This document shows positions 17,567-26,375 of a DNA stretch of 53,440 nt, one piece after another (within the stretch, counting starts at the first letter, position 1; each line of letters begins with the position of its first letter). The stretch is from Vulcanimicrobiota bacterium. Its GTDB lineage: Bacteria; Vulcanimicrobiota; Vulcanimicrobiia; Vulcanimicrobiales; Vulcanimicrobiaceae. Position numbers and translations under genes: made by a program. Location: NCBI GenBank assembly GCA_003164495.1, contig PLTN01000160.1, positions 1,727-55,166 of the forward strand. The letters run 5' to 3'. Below the pieces are notes generated by a model, which made no database searches, was not told the DNA's origin, and saw nothing but the letters and a program-made list of their open reading frames with translations.

Positions 17567-18523
17567 ATGAAGCGTTCATCCGCGTTGCTCGCGTTATCGG
17601 CACTGGCGCTGCCGTGTGGCGTGGGCGCGCAAGCGCTCACGAAGGTGACGATCGTGTCGACTGCCGGAACCGCGCCGGGACCGGCGGTGTATGCTGAAAA
17701 AGCGGGCCTGTTCCGGAAGTACGGCCTGGACGTCGAGCACACGCAGATGAACAGCGGTGCCGCGATCGTGGCAGCGGTTGTCGGCGGATCGGCCGATATC
17801 GGCAGCGGCAGTTCGTTTTCCGTCGTGACTGCCTACGCCCACGGCATTCCGATGCAGATGTTCGCCGCCGGTCCCGTGTTCAACGCCTCCGACGCGATCC
17901 CGTACGGCATGATCCTGGTCGGGAAGAATGCGCCGTTCAAGACGGCCGCCGATCTCAACGGCAAGACGTTCGGACTCGCAATCGCCCGCGGTGACCTCAA
18001 CGCCACCGCGACTCAGGCGTGGGTCGAACAGCATGGCGGTGACTGGTCGAGTATCAAGGTGCTGGAAATCCCGCAAACAGCCATGGTCGCTGCGCTTGAC
18101 GCCGGCCGCATCGACGCCATGACCTTGCAAAGCCCCAATGCCACGGTCGCACTCGAGACGGGCAAGGTGCGATTGTTCGGTAAGCCCTACGATGCGGTAG
18201 CTTCGAGGTTCATGATCGCGCCGTGGTGGGGGCTGGCATCGTATGCTGCAAAGAATCCGGATGTCGTGCACCGGTTCGCGCAGGCGATGGCCGAAGCGTC
18301 ACGCTACGCAAACGCGCATCCGCAAGAGATGCTGCCGCTGCTGGCGGCGTATTCGGGGGTCGATCAGAGCGTGCTCGAACACGCGGCACGGGCTCCGTTC
18401 GGCGATCACCTCGATCCGGCCGAGTTCCAGCCGGTCATCGATCTTCAAGTGAAGTACAAGATCATCGACAAGGGCTTTGACGCGAAAGATATCCTCGCGC
18501 CCTCCGCCATGGGCAGGTTATAG
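17567..18523 (+). CDS. NMT1/SsuA-type substrate-binding protein 4
   Basis: 318 residues with signal peptide MKRSSALLALSALALPCGVG, cleaved near GAQA. Family core: MNSGAAIVAAVVGGSADIG, AHGIPMQMFAAG, AADLNGKTFGLAIARGDLN, AWVEQHGGD, ending ILAPSAMGRL. It is very close in layout to receptors 3 and 10. It starts 2 bases after the cupin stop and ends the operon. Its ligand is probably an organic acid handled by the amidohydrolase and cupin, which is inference from operon position. Confidence 0.85.
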   Translation: MKRSSALLALSALALPCGVGAQALTKVTIVSTAGTAPGPAVYAEKAGLFRKYGLDVEHTQMNSGAAIVAAVVGGSADIGSGSSFSVVTAYAHGIPMQMFAAGPVFNASDAIPYGMILVGKNAPFKTAADLNGKTFGLAIARGDLNATATQAWVEQHGGDWSSIKVLEIPQTAMVAALDAGRIDAMTLQSPNATVALETGKVRLFGKPYDAVASRFMIAPWWGLASYAAKNPDVVHRFAQAMAEASRYANAHPQEMLPLLAAYSGVDQSVLEHAARAPFGDHLDPAEFQPVIDLQVKYKIIDKGFDAKDILAPSAMGRL

Positions 18524-18562
18524 CCCGCTTACAACGAGCCGGTTTGCGGGTATAAGGTGCCT

Positions 18563-19483
18563 ATGTCGTATTCGGGCTTTCGCCGAGCGTTCGCTCTCTT
18601 GCTTGGACTTACGGCAAGCGCCGCATTCATGACCGCGCCGGCGCCTGCCGGGACCGACATAACCTCGAGCCCGGCAAGCGGCAGCGCCCCGATCGAGGTC
18701 CTAGGCGACGTGACGCCGGCGACCGGCGCGGACACCGCACCGCAAACGATGGATGCGGGCGTCGCGTTCGAAAATCACGCGGCGACGCCGGCGACGTCGA
18801 TCGACTTCACCTATCTTTTCGTCGACGCCAACGGCGCCGCGATCGCGGAAGAACACACGTCGACGCGGGGCCGTTTCGCGCCTCAGGTTCCGATCGAGCG
18901 CGATCCCGCGGCCAGCGCGCACTTTCCAGGCTACGCTTCGGGCTCGGTTCTGTACGTGGGCGATCAGGATACGAATCTCTACGAGCCGATCGAGCACATC
19001 GTGGTCTCAGTCGACGATGCGACGTTTGCCGACGGATCGAAATGGGAGGGCAAGACGCGTGACTCGTCTGCGCAGCCGCCGCAAGTCGCGCACGATCCCA
19101 GCACGGACGCCGCGCATATCCGTATTCTGCGTATCGTATCGCAGCGCGCAAACAGTCTCTACGACCGCGTCGACACGGCGTTGTCGTTCGCCAACGACAA
19201 CGAGAGACGCATCGACGCGATCCAATTCGGCTATACGTTTTACGATCGCGACGGTAACGTGATCCAGCACCAGACCGCCATCGTGCGCGGCGCGTATTCG
19301 CACGGTGCGATCTCGACGCTCAATCCCGCGACGCGGATTACCTTTCGCGGCGTGGTCATGAACGGCGGTTCGGTCTGGCTCGGCTGGGGTGACGCGGCGC
19401 AATACGTTGCGCGGATCATCGCAAGCGTCGACGACATCCGCTTCGCCGACGGCACGATCTGGACGTCGGCTTCCCCAGGTTAG
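18563..19483 (+). CDS. secreted protein with two tandem related domains
   Basis: 306 residues from ATG 18563 (AAGG upstream). Signal peptide through AFMTAPAPAG. Two copies of one domain follow: copy 1 has FTYLFVDANGAAIAEEH, a TRGRFAP and VVSVDDATFADGSKWEG; copy 2 has FGYTFYDRDGNVIQHQ, a VRGAYSHG and IIASVDDIRFADGTIW. The repeated VDD-FADG-W ending is the clearest sign. No known family recognised. Stand-alone gene, 39 bases after the receptor 4 operon. Probably periplasmic or surface-exposed. Confidence 0.7.
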   Translation: MSYSGFRRAFALLLGLTASAAFMTAPAPAGTDITSSPASGSAPIEVLGDVTPATGADTAPQTMDAGVAFENHAATPATSIDFTYLFVDANGAAIAEEHTSTRGRFAPQVPIERDPAASAHFPGYASGSVLYVGDQDTNLYEPIEHIVVSVDDATFADGSKWEGKTRDSSAQPPQVAHDPSTDAAHIRILRIVSQRANSLYDRVDTALSFANDNERRIDAIQFGYTFYDRDGNVIQHQTAIVRGAYSHGAISTLNPATRITFRGVVMNGGSVWLGWGDAAQYVARIIASVDDIRFADGTIWTSASPG

Positions 19484-19534
19484 CAGGTTGGCTCGCCCGA
19501 GGTAACGGAAGACCCGCGTCGAGGTGACTTGACG

Positions 19535-21205
19535 ATGCGCTTTCGGATTCTCGGACTGCTCGCACTTGTTCTAACGCTCGGGTTTACGATTTTTCTTGCG
19601 GGTTCTCTGCGAGCCCAGCAACCGGCGCCCGTTGCGCTGAGCGGACGGGTCAGTTCGAGCGCCGAGGGCCCGATGGAAGGCGTCGACGTCACCGCCCGGG
19701 CGTCCGGTTCGACCATTGCCGTTACCGTCATCACCGACGAGCACGGCATCTATCGCTTTCCGGCTTCGCACCTCGCGCCGGGTGCCTACGGGCTCACGAT
19801 CCGGGCCGCCGGCTACGTGCTCCCGAAGGCCGCCCATGTCGCCGTCGCGCCGGGCAGCTCAGCGCATCTCGATCTGCCGCTGGCAAAAACGAACGACCTC
19901 GAAGACCAGATGTCCAACGGCGACTGGCTGATCAGCATGCCCGGTACCCTGGAGCAGAAGAATAATCTGCTCCAATGCGTCGACTGCCATACGCTTCAGC
20001 GCGTCGTCGATTCGTACCATACGGCGGCCGAATTCAAGAATATCGTCCTGCCGCGCATGGTGAATTACGCCAACAACAGTTTTTGGCTGCGTCCTCAGGC
20101 GTTCAAGACGGCGCGGCCGCGGCCGCCCTTCCCGGATGAAGTCGCGGACTATCTGGCAAGCATCAATCAGAGTGCCGGTCCGCGCAAGTGGGCGCTGAAA
20201 ACGCTGCCGCGTCTGAAGGGTGCCGCAACGCACGTCATCATCACGCAATACGATCTGCCTACCCATCTCGTTCAGCCGCACGACGTGATCCAAACGCCCG
20301 ACGGTATGATTTGGTACTCGGATTTCGGCCAGCAAAACATCGGGATGCTCGATCCGAAAACCGGTAAGGTGACGCAGTACGCGGTGCCGGCCAACAAGCC
20401 GGGTTACATCACCGGCGAGCTCGAGATCGACCAAGATCCCGACGGCAATCTCTGGCTCGCCAACATGTTCCAGGGTCAGATCGATCGCTTCGACCGCAAG
20501 ACGAAAACGTTCACCACGTATCCGGTACCGCCGGCGACGCATCCCGATTTCACGCAAGAGTCGATGGTGATGCCGCTGCATAGCAACGTCGACGGCAAAG
20601 TGTGGACGAACAATCAGGACGACCACTCGTTCCGGGGCCTCGACGTGAAGACGGGGACGTTCGAATCGATGGGTCCGTACTACTATCCGGGGTCGACCAC
20701 GCACACGTTCAATGCCTACGGCATCGTTTCGGATAGCGCGAACACGCTCTGGCTGATGGACTTCGGCGGCGCGGCGATCGCGCACTTCGTGCCGGCCACC
20801 AACACGTTCAAGATCATCCAAACGCCGACGCCGCTCTCGCATCCGCGGCGTGGGCGCGTCGACGACCGGACGGGCCTCTTCTGGTTCGCCGAGTACGGCG
20901 CCAACCGCATCGGGATGTACGACACGAAAGCCGACGACGGCACGATCAAAGAGTTCGAAATGCCGACGCCGTTCGACTCGCCCTACGATGTGGTCGCCGA
21001 CAAAAACGGCGATGTCTGGGCGGGCTCGATGGTGACGGATCGCATCCAACGGCTGGACCCGTCGACCGGCCGGATCAGCGAGTGGCAGTTGCCGACCGAT
21101 ACCAATACCCGGCGCGTCTGGGCCGACAACACCAAGAGCACCGTCACGTTCTGGACCGGCAGCAATCACGGCGCTGCGATCGTCCACCTCGAACCGCTGC
21201 CGTAA
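19535..21205 (+). CDS. secreted virginiamycin B lyase-like propeller with heme motif and carboxypeptidase regulatory domain
   Basis: 556 residues from ATG 19535 (GAGGTGA upstream). Signal peptide MRFRILGLLALVLTLGFTIF. Residues about 32-112 are a carboxypeptidase-regulatory Ig-like fold (LSGRVSSSAEGPMEGVDVTA, DEHGIYRFPAS). Cys148-x-x-Cys151-His152 (CVDCHT) is a c-type heme site in a short cytochrome-like segment ending near DEVADYLASINQ. From about 235 on, a seven-bladed-type propeller repeats the Vgb pattern (DPKTGKVTQYAVP, DPDGNLWLANM, ADKNGDVWAGS). The Vgb catalytic His/Glu set cannot be confirmed, so lyase activity is unlikely. A periplasmic redox or binding role fits better. Confidence 0.8.
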   Translation: MRFRILGLLALVLTLGFTIFLAGSLRAQQPAPVALSGRVSSSAEGPMEGVDVTARASGSTIAVTVITDEHGIYRFPASHLAPGAYGLTIRAAGYVLPKAAHVAVAPGSSAHLDLPLAKTNDLEDQMSNGDWLISMPGTLEQKNNLLQCVDCHTLQRVVDSYHTAAEFKNIVLPRMVNYANNSFWLRPQAFKTARPRPPFPDEVADYLASINQSAGPRKWALKTLPRLKGAATHVIITQYDLPTHLVQPHDVIQTPDGMIWYSDFGQQNIGMLDPKTGKVTQYAVPANKPGYITGELEIDQDPDGNLWLANMFQGQIDRFDRKTKTFTTYPVPPATHPDFTQESMVMPLHSNVDGKVWTNNQDDHSFRGLDVKTGTFESMGPYYYPGSTTHTFNAYGIVSDSANTLWLMDFGGAAIAHFVPATNTFKIIQTPTPLSHPRRGRVDDRTGLFWFAEYGANRIGMYDTKADDGTIKEFEMPTPFDSPYDVVADKNGDVWAGSMVTDRIQRLDPSTGRISEWQLPTDTNTRRVWADNTKSTVTFWTGSNHGAAIVHLEPLP

Positions 21206-21480
21206 CCAAACGCCCCGAGCGTTCCAAGTGTTCGCGGTGGCCGGCGTATCCCACGCGGCCTCCCGTCACGATGTCCGCGCCGATGGCCGATTCCGCGCTC
21301 CATACAAAAGAATTACAATGTAGTCATCCAAAGTAGCGAATTGAACGTTACGTCTTGGATATGATTGGGCAGAAACTGAATCCGCGCCGCGCAAAAGCCG
21401 AATTCGATCAGTAGGTTTTCGCGCACAGAACATGCGCCGCAATGCAAGGGGTGTGTCTAAAGGAGCATCGCTGAGTTTCC

Positions 21481-22029
21481 GTGCCCATCATGCCTCGGCC
21501 AAATAACGACCAAGAAGGTCTCGCGCAGTCGAGAGGCGAGCATGCACTGGCGCGCCTCAGGCGTCGCGACGCGCCGAAATTCTTTATCGTCAACCCAAAC
21601 GGAGATGTGGAATTTGCATCGCCGAACTTGGTCGACAGCGAACTCCTGCGTACAAGCAAGCGCCTTGTTGAAGGATTGATCGGCGCCGCCGGTCTCACTC
21701 ACCAGGTCTGTGAGGGATTGGGCGCGGACATGGCGCTGCGCGTCGTCCCCCTCGCGGGGGTATTGCGGGGCTATGTGGTGGCGTTCATCGAGGGCAGCCG
21801 TAACTCGCTAGCCGTGGCAAGCGAGCGATACAACCTCACCAAACGCGAGAGCGAGGTTCTCGCCTGCATCCTGAAGGGCTTCAGCACCACGCGGATCGCG
21901 CGCACCTTGGTCATCAGCGAAGGTACCGTCAGCGAACACGTACAGAACATTTTTCGTAAGGTTGGCACGAAATCGCGGCCGGAACTCGTAATCCGCATAT
22001 TGGACCGCGAGACTGAACCTCTGACTTAG
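21481..22029 (+). CDS. LuxR/GerE-type transcriptional regulator
   Basis: 182 residues from GTG 21481 (ATG 21490 is also possible; AAAGGAG lies 15 bases before the GTG). Residues 1-115 form an unassigned sensor-like region (KFFIVNPNGDVEFASPNL) that resembles the short N-terminal part of stand-alone GerE proteins. The C-terminal helix-turn-helix is textbook: LTKRESEVLACILKGFSTTR, then SEGTVSEHVQNIFRKVGTKSR. No receiver aspartate pocket. It is convergent with the hybrid kinase. The preceding 275 bases are relatively AT-rich and hold no gene I can see. Confidence 0.85.
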   Translation: MPIMPRPNNDQEGLAQSRGEHALARLRRRDAPKFFIVNPNGDVEFASPNLVDSELLRTSKRLVEGLIGAAGLTHQVCEGLGADMALRVVPLAGVLRGYVVAFIEGSRNSLAVASERYNLTKRESEVLACILKGFSTTRIARTLVISEGTVSEHVQNIFRKVGTKSRPELVIRILDRETEPLT

Positions 22030-22071
22030 CAATGCGGTGTGCCCGAGCGTGTGGTCCGTAACCCGGCGCCC

Positions 22072-23994
22072 TCAGGCCTCCGAATGCTGGGGAAGCCAAC
22101 GATCCAAGACGCGCCGGAGTTCGCCGAGCGTCACCGGCTTGGCGACGTGATCGTCCATACCCGCTGCAAAGCACGCTTCGCGGTCCTCGGGCAGTGCGTT
22201 CGCCGTCATCGCAATGATTGGAACGTGGCCGCCGGTCGATTGCTCGCGGCGCCGGAATTCCGTCGATGCCTCGAACCCGTCCATGACCGGCATTTGAATG
22301 TCCATGAAAACGATGTCGTAGTGCGCTCGTTCTAGGGCCCCGAGTGCTTCGCTGCCATTTGACGCGATGTCGCTGTGCAACCCCAGGCGTTGCAAAAGAC
22401 GCGTCGCTACCCGTTGATTGATCTCGTTATCCTCGACGAGCAGGACCGATTCCCGGCGCTCCTGCACGGACGGCGCCGTGGTCACAGTTGCGGGGACCGG
22501 ACGGCTTGCAACTGCGGAAACGTGCATGGGTGCGCTAAATGTGAAGACGGATCCAAGCCCGGGAGTGCTCCGTACCGCGATCGACCCGCCCATCATTGTG
22601 GCCAGATGCCGCGATATCGATAGCCCAAGCCCGGTTCCGCCAAAGCGTCGCGTTTTCGACATATCGGCTTGACGAAACGGATCGAAAATCGCGTCGAGCA
22701 TTGACGCGGAAATCCCGACGCCGGTATCGGTTATCTCGAAGTCCACCTGGGCCCGATCATCGACGGCTGCGCCGGCGGTTACGGAAACCACAACCGACCC
22801 GGATAACGTAAATTTGACCGCATTCCCAATGAGATTGGCCAGAATCTGCCGCAACCGCACTTCGTCGGCGCTCACGATTCGAGGTACACTCGCCGCGAAA
22901 TCGACGCGAAGGTCGAGCCCGGCCTTGCGCGCGTCGGCGGCAAAAAGTGCCACGACGTCGCGAACGAGCGGTTCGAGTTCGACCTCTTCCACGTTCAGCG
23001 AAAGTGCCCCCGCGGAGAGCTTCGAGAAATCCAGTATGTCATTGATCAGATTGAGCAGCAGCTTGCTCGACGAGTCGATGGTCTGAACGTATTCGCGCAA
23101 CGGCGCTGGGAGGTTCGATTCCATGAGCAGTTCGCTCATGCCGATCACCCCGTTGAGTGGGGTTCGAATCTCGTGGCTAATCGTCGCAACGAAGGCCGAC
23201 TTTGCCTGCGAGGCGGCCTGAGCTTCGCCGAGCGCGACGCGCAGCTCGGACTCGCGTTCGGTAATGGTCGATGCCATCGCCCGAAGCGCCTCGTCGAGGT
23301 GGGCAATTTCGTCGCGGCCGCCGACGGGCGGAAGATCCGCGACAGCTTCCTTCGTTGCATACGAAAGAGCACGCCGCTCGACGTACTCGATCCGGTGAGC
23401 GAGGTGCCGCTGAGCTACGAGTGCCAAGCCGACCGTGAGGAGCAGGCCGCAAATGACGGCAAATGCGAGGACGGCCGTGCCGGCATTCCAAAGTCCCGTA
23501 AGACCTGCCAGGCGCTGCGACCGGAGTTGATAGGCCGTGTCCGCGAATTGCTTTTGAGCGATCGAGAACATTTCCGTACCGCCCGTGTCCCTCTGAGAAA
23601 GGCGGCTGACTTGCCGGCTGCGCACTGCTGTATCCAAACGCACCAGCACATTCCGAGCTAGGCGGTCCAGTTCCGGGACTTGGGCCGCCAGGGCCGGTTC
23701 GGGCCGTGCATCAGCGTACAAACGCGCGATCTGAAAGTCCGAGGCTTGGCGCGCGCCGGCGTACGCTTCGCGATCGCGAGGATCATCGGTGACGATGTAC
23801 GCTCGCGCCTGGAGGTCCGCTTGCAGCAGGCTCGTCGTGAGTTGGGAAACGCTCGAGTAGAGCTCTGAGACCCGCTGCGCGTCGCTTTCGGCTTGACGCG
23901 TCGCCTGCGCGAGTGCGAGCAATCCAACGGCAATACAGACGACGAGAGCGAGCGGCACGACGACAAGGATCATCAGCCACTTGCGAAGGCTCAC
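22072..23994 (-). CDS. hybrid sensor histidine kinase with CHASE3-like sensor, HAMP and receiver
   Basis: 640 residues from GTG 23994. Transmembrane helix 1 at 7-29, an all-helical periplasmic CHASE3-like sensor at 33-170, helix 2 at 173-195, HAMP at about 197-250, HisKA with His274 ([19 protein letters not shown]), ATPase boxes at NAVKF, DTGVGI and FGGTGLGLS, and a receiver at 515-635 with Asp565 ([11 protein letters not shown]) and Lys near HVAKPV. There is no HPt domain and no partner response regulator nearby. Its start overlaps the stop of a 78-residue ORF (GTGA), implying coupled translation. Confidence 0.9.
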   Translation of the reverse strand: MSLRKWLMILVVVPLALVVCIAVGLLALAQATRQAESDAQRVSELYSSVSQLTTSLLQADLQARAYIVTDDPRDREAYAGARQASDFQIARLYADARPEPALAAQVPELDRLARNVLVRLDTAVRSRQVSRLSQRDTGGTEMFSIAQKQFADTAYQLRSQRLAGLTGLWNAGTAVLAFAVICGLLLTVGLALVAQRHLAHRIEYVERRALSYATKEAVADLPPVGGRDEIAHLDEALRAMASTITERESELRVALGEAQAASQAKSAFVATISHEIRTPLNGVIGMSELLMESNLPAPLREYVQTIDSSSKLLLNLINDILDFSKLSAGALSLNVEEVELEPLVRDVVALFAADARKAGLDLRVDFAASVPRIVSADEVRLRQILANLIGNAVKFTLSGSVVVSVTAGAAVDDRAQVDFEITDTGVGISASMLDAIFDPFRQADMSKTRRFGGTGLGLSISRHLATMMGGSIAVRSTPGLGSVFTFSAPMHVSAVASRPVPATVTTAPSVQERRESVLLVEDNEINQRVATRLLQRLGLHSDIASNGSEALGALERAHYDIVFMDIQMPVMDGFEASTEFRRREQSTGGHVPIIAMTANALPEDREACFAAGMDDHVAKPVTLGELRRVLDRWLPQHSEA

Positions 23995-24227
23995 GGCTGC
24001 GTCCGCGGCAAGCTGGCGAACAAGCGGTTATTCGCTCGTAGGTTGATGATCGACAACACGTCAGAATAATATGCACAGCAATCAACCCCCCGTAACGTGC
24101 TTGGCACAATGTTTACTCGCTCAAGCGGCGGTGCCGAAATGTCCTTTGCCAATCGGTCCTCCAAGATGGTTCCGAAGGTCCTCGTACGCCCCATGTGAAT
24201 CTTTTCGATTCGTTTGCCGTGCGTCAT
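23991..24227 (-). CDS. small unrecognised ORF coupled to the histidine kinase
   Basis: 78 residues ([18 protein letters not shown]...). GGAGAT lies eight bases before its ATG, and its TGA overlaps the kinase GTG as GTGA. These two features favour a real gene or at least a translated leader. The sequence has no signal, no membrane helix and no family I know; two adjacent Cys lie near residue 50. The surrounding 375-base gap upstream of the kinase otherwise holds only the promoter region of the divergent operon at 24371. Confidence 0.4.
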   Translation of the reverse strand: MTHGKRIEKIHMGRTRTFGTILEDRLAKDISAPPLERVNIVPSTLRGVDCCAYYSDVLSIINLRANNRLFASLPRTQP

Positions 24228-24370
24228 AATGTATCTCCACGCGTACCACCGTTACCGGCGGCGCGGGATTCATCGGTTCACATATCGACTTCAGCACCTT
24301 CCGCGAAAGAAATCCGATCGCGTCGGCTGACGTCGGAAGGGTTCCACGTCGACCGAACCAAGTACCGGCC

Positions 24371-24907
24371 ATGCGAATCTTTACCGGCCTCGCAGCAGCC
24401 GCATTCTTGAGCCTTTGTGCCAGTGCGCTGCCGGCTGCCGCACAATCCGCCCCGGGCGCCGCGCCGCTGCGCGTGAACGCCGATGTCGTCACCAGCGCAC
24501 GCCAAGGCAAAGGCGTGCAAGGCGCGGTCTGCGTTACGCAGAGCGTCTTTGCCCCCGGCGACACGATCATCTTCCGCGCCGTCGTGTCCGATGCCAACGG
24601 CACCCTGCTGACGGGCGATCAAATCACGCAACGCGGCGTGAAGGTGGTCGTCACGACCGGTGAAGGCGCCACGATCCCGCTGGTGTACGAGCAGCATCCG
24701 CCGCCGAACGCTCCGGTACCCAAGCACGACCTCTACTTCGCAGCGGCGTACCCGATTTCGCACGAGCATCCGACGGGGACGCTGACCTGGACGGTCACGG
24801 CAACCGATAGCGCCGGACACAGCGCCTCCTTCGTGCCGATCGGTCAAGCGGCCGGGGTCGCCGTTCTGCAGATCGTCGCGAAGGCGGATCCCGCGTCCGC
24901 AAAATGA
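24371..24907 (+). CDS. secreted single-domain Ig-like protein
   Basis: 178 residues with signal peptide MRIFTGLAAAAFLSLCASAL, cleaved after PAAAQ. The mature part is beta-rich: FAPGDTIIFRAVVSDANGTL, KVVVTTGEG, then GTLTWTVTATDSAGHSASF, the alternating pattern of an invasion-type or cadherin-like sandwich. One Cys pair is not evident. Function unknown. It leads a six-gene operon and overlaps the next gene by 4 bases (ATGA). Confidence 0.7.
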   Translation: MRIFTGLAAAAFLSLCASALPAAAQSAPGAAPLRVNADVVTSARQGKGVQGAVCVTQSVFAPGDTIIFRAVVSDANGTLLTGDQITQRGVKVVVTTGEGATIPLVYEQHPPPNAPVPKHDLYFAAAYPISHEHPTGTLTWTVTATDSAGHSASFVPIGQAAGVAVLQIVAKADPASAK

Positions 24908-26370
24908 TCCGCCGGCTGCTCGCGGCGTTCGCCGCAGCGGTCGCGCTGTGCTGGGCCGTCGTTTCTGCCGCAACCGCGCAGAACGACGGCGCGCGGCTAA
25001 CCTTCGCGCCGATCGGGGCGCCGGTCGGAACCTCCGTCATCGCGCGTGCGACCGGCCTGCCGCCGAACGCGCGTTTTGCGTTGGTGTGGCGGAGCGCGCA
25101 GCCGGCGTGGCGCGTCGAAGGCCCGAAGTTCTACGGCATCGTCGCCCCCGAATCGTCGCAGACGCTGCTGGTCGCAACGAGCAGTGCTGCCGGGGCGTTG
25201 ACCGTCCGTTTTACGGTGCCCGAAGATTTCGGCTACATCCACGACGTGGAACTGCACCCGGACGCCGGCGGCGCGGTCGTCGCCCATCAAGGCTTCACCG
25301 TGATCCCGCACCTAACGATGGAACCGGCGTCCGGTTCGCCCGGAACACCGATCACCATCACGATGACCGGGATCGGTTACCGCTTCTATCAGGCCGTCTG
25401 GCACCTGCTCTACGACGGCGCGCAAACCGGCTGGCTTTCCGGCATCACGACGCACGGAACGGCGCGGGTGACGATTCGCGCGAGCGGCGAGCCCGGCTTC
25501 CATACGCTGCAGGCGATCGAAGGGCACGCCGGACCCTACCTCAACTTGCAGCAGAGCCCCGACTATCAAGCGATCATTCCGATGATCCTCGCGGCGCGCT
25601 TCCGCATCGTTGCGGGACCGGCGCTGGCGGCGGCTCCGGTGACGGCGCAACGCCTGCAGCGCGCGGTCGCGACCGACCCGCCGGCCGCGCCCGGCACGCC
25701 GCATCTCAATGTGGATTTTACGAGCGGTGCGGTGGGCAGTCCGCTGACGCTGCGCGGCAGCGGATTCGCTCCGGCGAGCGCGATCGCCATCGAGTGGGAG
25801 ACCGTCGTCGGGAACCGCTTGAGCGCGAGCGGCTGGGAAACGCAACGCGTTCCGCTCACCAACGTGACGAGCGATGCCGGCGGAGCGTTCGTGCTGCACG
25901 TGAAGACACCGGCCGATCTCGGCGGTCCGCACCGCATCGTTGCCCATGCCGCGAGCGGACCGGCCGCTTCAGCCGAGGCAACGGTCGCATACTCGATTTT
26001 GCCGCAGCTCGATCCGATCGCGCCCGCGGTCGTCCATCCCGGCACGCCGATCTCGATTCATCTCACCGGCATCGGCTGGTCGGAAACGGGCAATACCTAC
26101 ACGCTCGACCTCGATAACGGCTACATGGGCTACGCCTGCGGCTTCAACAGCCAAGGCGACGTCGCGATCACGATACGTGCACCGGGACGCATCGGGCGGC
26201 ACTACGTCGACTTGTATCCCACCATCTACACCGGTCAGATTCTCGGTCCGGGAACGCCGGCCGATGTCAACTCCGTTGCGGGCGGTTACTTCTTACAACC
26301 GATGCTCAATGCACGCGATCATCCGGGCGAACGCTACCCGGCGTACCACCTCGCTTTCGACGTACGGTAG
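24904..26370 (+). CDS. secreted protein with four IPT/TIG-like repeats
   Basis: 488 residues with signal peptide MIRRLLAAFAAAVALCWAVV. Four related beta-sandwich units can be aligned by eye: GAPVGTSVIARATGLPPNA, GSPGTPITITMTGIGYRF, GAVGSPLTLRGSGFAPAS and VHPGTPISIHLTGIGWSE. Each opens with G-P-GT and has a G-GF/Y step, as in IPT/TIG or similar Ig-like domains. It may bind ligands or cell-wall material in the periplasm. It directly precedes the flavoenzyme, an unusual neighbour for a secreted structural protein. Confidence 0.7.
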   Translation: MIRRLLAAFAAAVALCWAVVSAATAQNDGARLTFAPIGAPVGTSVIARATGLPPNARFALVWRSAQPAWRVEGPKFYGIVAPESSQTLLVATSSAAGALTVRFTVPEDFGYIHDVELHPDAGGAVVAHQGFTVIPHLTMEPASGSPGTPITITMTGIGYRFYQAVWHLLYDGAQTGWLSGITTHGTARVTIRASGEPGFHTLQAIEGHAGPYLNLQQSPDYQAIIPMILAARFRIVAGPALAAAPVTAQRLQRAVATDPPAAPGTPHLNVDFTSGAVGSPLTLRGSGFAPASAIAIEWETVVGNRLSASGWETQRVPLTNVTSDAGGAFVLHVKTPADLGGPHRIVAHAASGPAASAEATVAYSILPQLDPIAPAVVHPGTPISIHLTGIGWSETGNTYTLDLDNGYMGYACGFNSQGDVAITIRAPGRIGRHYVDLYPTIYTGQILGPGTPADVNSVAGGYFLQPMLNARDHPGERYPAYHLAFDVR

Positions 26371-26375
26371 GAAAC

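Noticed and set aside
19859-21187. 442-residue minus-strand frame opposite the propeller protein
   Set aside because: Pure antisense shadow with high Arg and His content and no recognisable motif.
19535-21205. Streptogramin resistance lyase (vgb)
   Set aside because: Only the propeller resembles Vgb. The extra regulatory and heme segments and the signal peptide argue for another role.
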